NCBI GenBank assembly: GCA_029069015.1
Contig: JAIEBL010000161.1
Span: 1 to 7,552, forward strand
Source of the DNA: Clostridiales bacterium
Lineage (GTDB): Bacteria > Bacillota > Clostridia > Christensenellales > Pumilibacteraceae
Length of the DNA: 7,552 nt
Direction: 5' to 3'
Part shown: positions 1 to 5,591 of the stretch, piece after piece
Position numbering within the stretch: position 1 is the first letter of the stretch
How the letters are laid out: each line of letters starts with the position of its first letter
Made by a program: the position numbers and the translations under genes
Notes under the pieces: model-generated
The model's database searches: none
Told to the model about the DNA's origin: nothing
Seen by the model: the letters and a program-made list of their open reading frames with translations, nothing else

Positions 1-1
1 G

Positions 2-1819
2 ATCGTAAGCGTGCTGTGCGCGATTTTGTTGGTAATCACCGTGGGGGGCGGACTTGTAGGTTGCGGCGGCGGTAGCGGCCGTTTGAAGCAGGTTCTGCTC
101 GTTTGTGACGGCGGTCTGACCGAAACGGCGGTCATGACCAAGCTCAAGGACGAATACAACCGAACGCAAGGTCCGAAAGACGGCGTCAAGTTGGAGTTCC
201 GACAAAAAGGCGACGACTATCAGATGTACGTTCAGTCGACGGCGAAAGGTCGCAACGCACCGGACATCATTCTTGTCAACGACCGCTTTTTCAAGCTGTG
301 GACGGGAAATTTCGGTATTTTGGCAAATTTGACCGAACTGAGCGAGCAATATGGCATCGATCTCGGTTTGGACAATCTTTACAGTCAAGGCATGGAGCGG
401 TATCACTATAATATCGCCAACAATACGTCCAATGACGACGATCCGATCTACGGCGTACTGCGCGACGTTACGCCTACGATTTTGTATTACAACAAAACGG
501 CGTTCGAGCGGTTGGGGATCATCTGCATTTCCGCCTACGAGGATGAGATCACGCAAGACTATGTGGACGCGTTTAACGCCGAACACAACCTGACTGGCGC
601 AAACGCCGTTACCGTAAACAACTTAAAACGCGGGTTCTACCGTCAGTATGCCGATTCGAACGGGCAGTACCTAAACGGCGTGCACGGCTGGGTCAAACCG
701 TATGACGGCGAGGTCATGGTGTTCAACAACAGAATCGCGATGTCGTGGGACGAGCAGGAAGACCTCGACCGCATCATGTCTAAGGTATACAACGATAACG
801 TTAAGCTGAATACTACGTACGGACATTATCAGTGGTGGTGGTTCAACTACGGTTTCTCGGTCGGCGGCGACTGCATCGAGGACGTGACGGGGAACGGCGA
901 TTGGGTGTTCACCGTAGGGGACAACGTGCCCAATTTCATCGTCGCAGACAACGTGGAAAGCGTGACGGTGGGGCAGAACACGTACACCGCCCGTGAAACG
1001 ATCGGGTACAGAGATCGTGTCAAATTGAACGACGCGTTGGTTACGTCTTTGCTCGCAAACGGGTCTACGCTCGACGCATCGTATCTGACGCAACAGGTTC
1101 TCGACCTCGAAGCGGAAGGCAAGCTCAAACGGTTGCCGTCACAGCAAACGGCGTTTGCGCGCTGGGTCATGCTGGCGCAGAACCGCAGCTATCAGGATCA
1201 ATACGGCACAGGCTTGCAAGTCAGTCCGATCCCCAGCGAATCGACGATCACGGGGCAGGCAGGTATGTTTACTTCGCAAGAGGTCGCCATGCTTGTCGAC
1301 AAGTCGGAAACCTTCCTTACGATCGACAACGCCGTCAAGCGTATGACGGGCGACGCCAAATTCGAGTGGGACATTGCACCGCTTGCCGTATATAAGGAAT
1401 ACAACGCCGACGGCACCGTTAAGGTGAGCGGCAATCCGGCGGGCGCGAGCGACTCCAACGCCTTGTCTATCAATGCGTATTCGAGCAAAAAGAAGGAGTC
1501 CATGCTCGTATTGAAATGGCTTACGAGCGAGGCGGCGCAAGACATCATTGCCGAAGCGTCGTTCACGCTTCCCAACAATCCCAATTCGGCCGTTAAGTAC
1601 GTCGCGACCCGCTCCGACAAAAACTTGTCGATCATCGCGGACGCCGCGCTTTACCAAACGCCGGGAGATTGGTGGTATATGCCCGACCGAAATTGGATAG
1701 AGGAGACTTGGGCGCTTGCACTCAACAACGAGGTGCGCAACCAGAAAATGACGCTTACGGATTTCTTTGAACAATATATCCCCATCGGCAATACGGCGTT
1801 GCAAAGATACAAAAAGTAA
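2..1819 (+). CDS. ABC transporter family 1 carbohydrate-binding lipoprotein (5'-truncated by window edge)
   Basis: Extracellular solute-binding protein that would capture an oligosaccharide at the membrane surface and hand it to the two permeases encoded just downstream. The frame is open from base 2. A GTG at 11 gives 602 residues, but that start leaves no Lys/Arg before the hydrophobic stretch, so the real start and the positively charged n-region probably lie upstream of the window. Numbering from the GTG, a hydrophobic segment (about 4-17) ends in the lipobox L-V-G-C with Cys18 the likely lipidated residue, followed by a Gly-rich linker. Family hallmarks are PDIILVN at 84-90, the lobe-1 stretch with LYYNKTAFERLG at 158-169, an aromatic patch with three Trp at 275-277 (possible sugar stacking), FEWDIAPL at 451-458, and a C-terminal LKWLTSEAAQ at 501-510. 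At over 600 residues it is longer than the usual 400-450 of MalE-type proteins; the extra length seems to lie mainly in the middle (about 175-380). The family call is secure; the ligand is unknown. Confidence -1.
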   Translation: MVSVLCAILLVITVGGGLVGCGGGSGRLKQVLLVCDGGLTETAVMTKLKDEYNRTQGPKDGVKLEFRQKGDDYQMYVQSTAKGRNAPDIILVNDRFFKLWTGNFGILANLTELSEQYGIDLGLDNLYSQGMERYHYNIANNTSNDDDPIYGVLRDVTPTILYYNKTAFERLGIICISAYEDEITQDYVDAFNAEHNLTGANAVTVNNLKRGFYRQYADSNGQYLNGVHGWVKPYDGEVMVFNNRIAMSWDEQEDLDRIMSKVYNDNVKLNTTYGHYQWWWFNYGFSVGGDCIEDVTGNGDWVFTVGDNVPNFIVADNVESVTVGQNTYTARETIGYRDRVKLNDALVTSLLANGSTLDASYLTQQVLDLEAEGKLKRLPSQQTAFARWVMLAQNRSYQDQYGTGLQVSPIPSESTITGQAGMFTSQEVAMLVDKSETFLTIDNAVKRMTGDAKFEWDIAPLAVYKEYNADGTVKVSGNPAGASDSNALSINAYSSKKKESMLVLKWLTSEAAQDIIAEASFTLPNNPNSAVKYVATRSDKNLSIIADAALYQTPGDWWYMPDRNWIEETWALALNNEVRNQKMTLTDFFEQYIPIGNTALQRYKK

Positions 1820-1828
1820 TGATCCGCT

Positions 1829-1834
1829 AAGGAG
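1829..1834 (+). promoter_or_regulatory. Shine-Dalgarno for first permease (start choice)
   Basis: AAGGAG lies in the 26-base gap after the binding-protein stop. Two in-frame starts follow: TTG at 1840 (5 bases downstream) and ATG at 1846 (11 bases downstream). ATG is the commoner codon, but the other strong sites in this operon sit only 4-5 bases from their start, which is the spacing to the TTG. The two options differ by two residues. Confidence -1.
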
Positions 1835-1845
1835 ATTATTTGTTC

Positions 1846-2784
1846 ATGAAAGAAGTCGAACGTTTCAGGCCGATGCGCCTGCATAAAAAGAAATACCGCG
1901 ACGCCAAAACGGGGCTGATCTTTGCACTGATCCCCATAGTCGGCTATCTTCTGTTCAGTATAGTGCCGCAGCTCATGTCTTTTCTGATGAGTTTCGGCGA
2001 CGTGCCCAGCGTGTATTTCGACGAAATGAAGTTTACGGGGATCGGCAACTATAAGGCAATGTTGACCGACGTGCGGTTCTGGAAAGCGCTCGGGAATACC
2101 TTTTTCTATGCGATCTCCACCGCCGTCTGTATCGTGCTCGGGCTGGGCGTCGCCCTGCTTCTGAGCCGTCAGACGCTTAAAGCCAAAGGTCTTTACCGCG
2201 TCATATTTTTCATTCCGTACGTCTGCTCGCTTGTTGCTACGTCGATCATGTGGCAATGGATTTTCGAGGCCGATTACGGCATTTTGAACGGAATCCTCAC
2301 GAAGCTTTTCGGGGAAAGTGCGCGCGTGCGCTGGCTTGACGAGCCGAACGGATTTCGGTTTGCCGTTCTGTTGATGTCGATTTGGAGCGGTTACGGCTAT
2401 AACGTATTGCTGTATCAATCGGCGCTCGCCGCGGTCGATAAGAACCTCTACGAGGCTGCCGATCTCGACGGCGCAGGCGCCTGGAAAAAGTTCGTGCACG
2501 TGACGCTACCCAGCATTTCGCCCACGACTTTCTATATGGTGACGATGGGCGTTATCGGTGCCATGCAGGCTTTTACCACGCAGCAAGTGTGGGGCGGCAA
2601 TACGGGCGGTCCGGAACAAGCAGGCTTGACTGCCGTCTACTACGTGTACATCATGGGCATCAGCGCGCCGGCGGCGTACGGTATGGGACTTGCGTGCGCG
2701 GCGGCTTGGCTGTTGGCGATCTTCATTTTCGTCGCAACACGTATCTGCTTCTGGACGCGCAAATTCTGGGTAAGCGAGGACTGA
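1846..2784 (+). CDS. Carbohydrate ABC transporter permease, MalF/UgpA type
   Basis: Inner-membrane subunit of a CUT1-type sugar importer, pairing with the permease encoded next to form the translocation channel. From ATG 1846 it has 312 residues, normal for LacF/UgpA-like proteins. A basic N-terminus (RLHKKKYR) precedes about six hydrophobic segments at roughly 23-44, 86-106, 117-139, 172-191, 226-244 and 277-297. The cytoplasmic EAA loop that contacts the ATPase is clear: EAADLDGAGAWKKF starts near residue 203, with the expected Leu-Pro at about 221-222. The long periplasmic extension of E. coli MalF is absent, as in most Gram-positive homologues. Gene order (binding protein, then two permeases) fits the family. 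A TTG start at 1840 is an alternative that adds Met-Phe. Family and role are confident; the transported sugar is not readable from sequence. Confidence -1.
   Translation: MKEVERFRPMRLHKKKYRDAKTGLIFALIPIVGYLLFSIVPQLMSFLMSFGDVPSVYFDEMKFTGIGNYKAMLTDVRFWKALGNTFFYAISTAVCIVLGLGVALLLSRQTLKAKGLYRVIFFIPYVCSLVATSIMWQWIFEADYGILNGILTKLFGESARVRWLDEPNGFRFAVLLMSIWSGYGYNVLLYQSALAAVDKNLYEAADLDGAGAWKKFVHVTLPSISPTTFYMVTMGVIGAMQAFTTQQVWGGNTGGPEQAGLTAVYYVYIMGISAPAAYGMGLACAAAWLLAIFIFVATRICFWTRKFWVSED
2776..2780 (+). promoter_or_regulatory. Weak Shine-Dalgarno inside the end of the first permease gene
   Basis: GAGGA, 7 bases before ATG 2788, is embedded in the last codons of the upstream permease, whose TGA stop ends only 3 bases before the next start. 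This arrangement favours translational coupling, which would give matched amounts of the two permease subunits. Coupling is inferred from spacing. Confidence -1.
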
Positions 2785-2787
2785 GTT

Positions 2788-3699
2788 ATGGAAAATACGC
2801 AAGCATTACCCGTCACGGCAAAGCACAAAAAGACGGTGGGTCACGTCGTCTGCGAAATATTGATCTATCTTGTGCTCCTCCTGATGTTGGCGTTTGTGTT
2901 GGTGCCGTTTTATACCGTGGTCATATCTTCGTTCAAAAATCTGCCGGACATTCTGCAACCGCAATTTACGTGGTGGCCCAAAGACGGCAAGTTCTACTTC
3001 GAAGGCTATAAGGCGATTTTTTCGTCCGAAAACTACGGCGGCGTGGGCGGCGCGACGCTGCTAAGGTCGTTCTGGAACACGATCTGGATGAACTTTCCGC
3101 CGCTCATCGTGGGACTGTTCGTTTCGGCGGCGGCGGGCTTTGCCTTTGCAAAACTCAGCTTCCCGTGCAAGAATTTTCTGTTCCAGTTTCTGATCGTCAC
3201 GATGATGGTTCCCGGCTGCGTGTCGCTCGTATCGTCCTACCTGATGTACGACACGATCCGTTGGACGGACACCGCGTTACCCATTCTCGTGCCCGGCTTG
3301 TTCGGTGCGGTAGGCAGCGTGTTCTTCATGCGCCAGTATATGCAAGGCATTCCCGACGAGTTGGTCGAAGCCGCAAAGATAGACGGCATGGGCAACGTCG
3401 GTATCTTTTTCAGGATCATCGTTCCGCTGTCCGTACCGGTATTCGTGTCGCTCGGACTGTTGAACTTTATAGGCAGATACAACGATTACCTCAGCGCGTT
3501 GCTTTATCTGAGCGACCCCGAACTGTACACGTTGCAGTTGGCGCTCCAAAACCTTTCGAGTATGTATCGCGTAGAGGGACTGTGGGACGTCATCCTTGCG
3601 GCGTGCGTCATCAGTATCGCGCCGCTCGTCCTCATCTACATTTTCACGCAGAAATATTTCATAAAAGGCATCTCGATGAGTTCGGGATTAAAAGGGTAA
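2788..3699 (+). CDS. Carbohydrate ABC transporter permease, MalG/UgpE type
   Basis: Second membrane subunit of the importer, expected to pair with the preceding permease. It has 303 residues, close to the usual 270-300 for MalG/LacG-type proteins. Hydrophobic segments lie at about 21-47, 104-124, 130-152, 163-182, 208-228 and 266-288. The EAA loop reads LVEAAKIDGMGNVGIFFRI from residue 192, with Glu194, Asp199, Gly200 and the downstream Pro213. The C-terminus QKYFIKGISMSSGLKG matches the conserved tail of MalG-like permeases (QRYFVKG followed by a small-residue and KG ending), so the 3' end looks complete. It starts 3 bases after the upstream stop, so the two permeases are almost certainly co-translated. 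No ATPase gene follows; the next gene is a surface hydrolase, which suggests the ATPase is shared and encoded elsewhere. Confidence -1.
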   Translation: MENTQALPVTAKHKKTVGHVVCEILIYLVLLLMLAFVLVPFYTVVISSFKNLPDILQPQFTWWPKDGKFYFEGYKAIFSSENYGGVGGATLLRSFWNTIWMNFPPLIVGLFVSAAAGFAFAKLSFPCKNFLFQFLIVTMMVPGCVSLVSSYLMYDTIRWTDTALPILVPGLFGAVGSVFFMRQYMQGIPDELVEAAKIDGMGNVGIFFRIIVPLSVPVFVSLGLLNFIGRYNDYLSALLYLSDPELYTLQLALQNLSSMYRVEGLWDVILAACVISIAPLVLIYIFTQKYFIKGISMSSGLKG

Positions 3700-3710
3700 A
3701 ACCGTAACAT

Positions 3711-3717
3711 AAGGAGG
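3711..3717 (+). promoter_or_regulatory. Strong Shine-Dalgarno for the GH43 lipoprotein
   Basis: AAGGAGG in the 23-base gap, 5 bases before ATG 3723. It supports the annotated start and independent efficient initiation of the hydrolase after the permease pair. No hairpin or U-tract is visible in the gap, so there is no sign of termination between transporter and enzyme genes. Confidence -1.
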
Positions 3718-3722
3718 CAAGA

Positions 3723-5582
3723 ATGAAGAGAAACAAATTGTTGGCAGTATTGCTGACCGCGTTGCTTTGTGTGTCGTTTGCGGCGTGCGGCGATAAGCCA
3801 GCGACGCTTATGGCGTACGAAACGGGCGTAGCGGCGGACGGAAGCTACGATACGAGTCTGTTCTTCCGCAACGATCTCAACCTCAACCATGCAGCCGACC
3901 CGGGCGCGATCTGGGTGTCGAAAGAGGAGCACGAAGCGGACGGCGGATATTTTTACGTATACGCAACCACGGTATACGATAACTTTATCGGCTTCCGTAG
4001 CAAAGACCTGAGCAATTGGGAATCCTTAGGCACGGTCATCGATTGGGGTGAGGACGCCGAAGACAGATGGTGCAAATGGGATTTGTGGGCGCCCGAAGTG
4101 ATCCGCGGCAGCGACGGCAAATATTATATGTATTTTACCGCCTGCTACGGGCAGGACAATACCAACTATACAGGCTATATCGGCGTTGCGGTGTCCGACA
4201 GTCCCGCGGGACCGTTCGTCTACTATACGGGCGAGAATTTACTCGGCGAACAGCTCGATATCGCCCACCCGACGATGGAGCTCAACTTGGACCACCCGGC
4301 GTACGTCGTGGACGGCGAAACGATCAGCGAAAACAAATCGAAGGTTGCCGAGGAAAATCAAGGCTGGGGAAAAGAGGGACAGGACAAGAAAGACCCCAAC
4401 TACATGACGATCATCGACGTCAGCCCGTTTTTCGACGACGACGGACGGATGTATCTTTATATGCGCATACAGTACTCGCATCAAATGGCAACAAGTTCTT
4501 GGGCTTGGCCGCATCTGGCGGTTGTGGAAATGGCGGATATGGTGACGCCCATCTACGATACGTTTACGGAACTTACGTATCCCGGCTTTGCTTCTTTGGC
4601 GGATAAAGAAGCGAATATTCCGTTCGCCATGGAGACGGGTTCGAGGTTGGACGAAGCGCCCTTCATGATCAAGCATAACGGCGTGTACTATTTAACGTAC
4701 GCCCCCATAGGGTACGAAGTGCGCAACGGATACAGTGTGTCCGTTGCGGTGTCCGACAGCCCGACGGGACCGTTCGTTAAGATGAAACGCGAGCACGGTA
4801 ATCCCACGCTGTGCATCGACGCCGATCAGGATCACATGGCGGGTCCCGGTCACCACGCATTCGTATATGTGGGCGACGAGATCTTCGTGATTTACCATTC
4901 GCTGCTCGACCGCGCGTCCGGCAATGCCAATCCGCGCGGCATAGCGTACGATAGGATCACGTTTGTGGACGGAAGCACCTACGGCATCACCGCCGCAGAG
5001 TACGGCTTTACGACGGCGTCGGGTACGTTCGACATGCTGTATTCCAACGGTCCGACCTGGTCGCCGCAACCGTTGCCGTACGAAGTAAGCGGATATAGAA
5101 ACATGGCGGGCAAAGCCAAAGTTACGGTAAAAGACGGCGACAAAGCCACGGCGCGCTATCTGACGGACGGACTGTTCGTTTCGCACGAGTATGCCGCGCA
5201 CATCGAATACCGCGGCAAGGCGGGCGGTACGACGGTTACGCTCGAATTTGCCGAGGCGCAAGAGGTCGCCGCCGTCATGATCTACAACAGCTACGATTTC
5301 GCATACGCGTTTAAGAGCATCGACGAGATTCGCTTCGAGCTTGCCTCGTCACCGGCGTGGTTTAACGGGAACACGACCGTTGTCGCCATCCGCAACCTTC
5401 CGTTCGACCCTACGTATTACAACGTGGCGAGCCGTACGATCCGTCCGGGCTGTGCCGCCACCGCGCGGTTCAATCCGATCAAGGTCAAGAAGATCACGAT
5501 CAAGGTGTCCGCGCAGTTGGATCAATCCGGCGAGGCGGGCGACGGCATCAAGATTTCGGATATCGCGGTATTGGCGAAATAA
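3723..5582 (+). CDS. Lipid-anchored glycoside hydrolase family 43-type protein with C-terminal beta-sandwich module
   Basis: Probable surface glycosidase of the five-bladed propeller GH43 clan, which cleaves arabinose- or xylose-containing plant glycans by inversion. It has 619 residues. The signal peptide MKRNK plus hydrophobic core ends in lipobox F-A-A-C, lipid Cys22. The catalytic domain covers about 48-440. The likely triad is Asp59 (in ADPGAIW, base), Asp232 (in IDVSPFFDDDGRMYLY, pKa modulator) and Glu311 (in DEAPFMI, acid, where EGP is commoner). Supporting motifs are LWAPEV at 121-126, the post-acid NGVYYLTYA at 319-327, and GPGHH at 374-378 followed by FVIYHSL. A charged, low-hydrophobicity stretch at about 170-228 separates blade elements and looks like an insertion. 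Residues about 455-619 form a separate module (LTDG near 480, TVTLEFAEAQEVAAVMIYNS, ending KISDIAVLAK) resembling F5/8 type C or CBM32-like sugar-binding domains. Its place right behind the permeases suggests it feeds the importer. Fold is confident; substrate and subfamily are not. Confidence -1.
   Translation: MKRNKLLAVLLTALLCVSFAACGDKPATLMAYETGVAADGSYDTSLFFRNDLNLNHAADPGAIWVSKEEHEADGGYFYVYATTVYDNFIGFRSKDLSNWESLGTVIDWGEDAEDRWCKWDLWAPEVIRGSDGKYYMYFTACYGQDNTNYTGYIGVAVSDSPAGPFVYYTGENLLGEQLDIAHPTMELNLDHPAYVVDGETISENKSKVAEENQGWGKEGQDKKDPNYMTIIDVSPFFDDDGRMYLYMRIQYSHQMATSSWAWPHLAVVEMADMVTPIYDTFTELTYPGFASLADKEANIPFAMETGSRLDEAPFMIKHNGVYYLTYAPIGYEVRNGYSVSVAVSDSPTGPFVKMKREHGNPTLCIDADQDHMAGPGHHAFVYVGDEIFVIYHSLLDRASGNANPRGIAYDRITFVDGSTYGITAAEYGFTTASGTFDMLYSNGPTWSPQPLPYEVSGYRNMAGKAKVTVKDGDKATARYLTDGLFVSHEYAAHIEYRGKAGGTTVTLEFAEAQEVAAVMIYNSYDFAYAFKSIDEIRFELASSPAWFNGNTTVVAIRNLPFDPTYYNVASRTIRPGCAATARFNPIKVKKITIKVSAQLDQSGEAGDGIKISDIAVLAK
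4185..4220 (+). repeat. Internal repeat in GH43 gene, copy 1
   Basis: 36 bases encoding VAVSDSPAGPFV (residues 155-166). They match a second copy at 4743-4778 at 32 of 36 positions by my reading, with three of the four differences silent. It is a propeller-blade motif (S-x-S-P-x-G-P-F) common in GH43. Confidence -1.
4743..4778 (+). repeat. Internal repeat in GH43 gene, copy 2
   Basis: 36 bases encoding VAVSDSPTGPFV (residues 341-352), the partner of the copy at 4185-4220. The only amino-acid change is Ala to Thr. The copies lie about 560 bases apart, in different blades of the propeller. Confidence -1.
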
Positions 5583-5587
5583 GGAGG
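5581..5587 (+). promoter_or_regulatory. Shine-Dalgarno overlapping the GH43 stop codon
   Basis: AAGGAGG shares its two As with the TAA stop of the hydrolase gene (5580-5582) and lies 4 bases before ATG 5592. Overlap of stop and ribosome-binding site suggests termination-reinitiation coupling between the two surface lipoproteins. It also fixes the start of the last gene. Confidence -1.
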
Positions 5588-5591
5588 AGAT

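Noticed and set aside
671..1804. Several overlapping minus-strand and alternate-frame open frames within the binding-protein gene
   Set aside because: They overlap a well-supported coding frame, contradict one another, and have no protein-family features.
1651..2499. Long open frame on the minus strand (282 codons) opposite the binding protein end and first permease
   Set aside because: The plus strand here encodes clear ABC transporter proteins. The antisense translation is rich in His, Arg and Gln, with no recognisable domain and no good ribosome-binding site. It arises because codons that would read as stops on the opposite strand (TTA, CTA, TCA) are little used.
3700..3722. Possible terminator or promoter between permease and GH43 genes
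   Set aside because: The gap is 23 bases, is largely taken up by the ribosome-binding site, and has no inverted repeat or T-run.
4067..4606. Alternate plus-strand frame of 179 codons inside the GH43 gene
   Set aside because: Arg- and Gln-rich frameshift shadow of the hydrolase; the GH43 motifs are all in the other frame and continuous.
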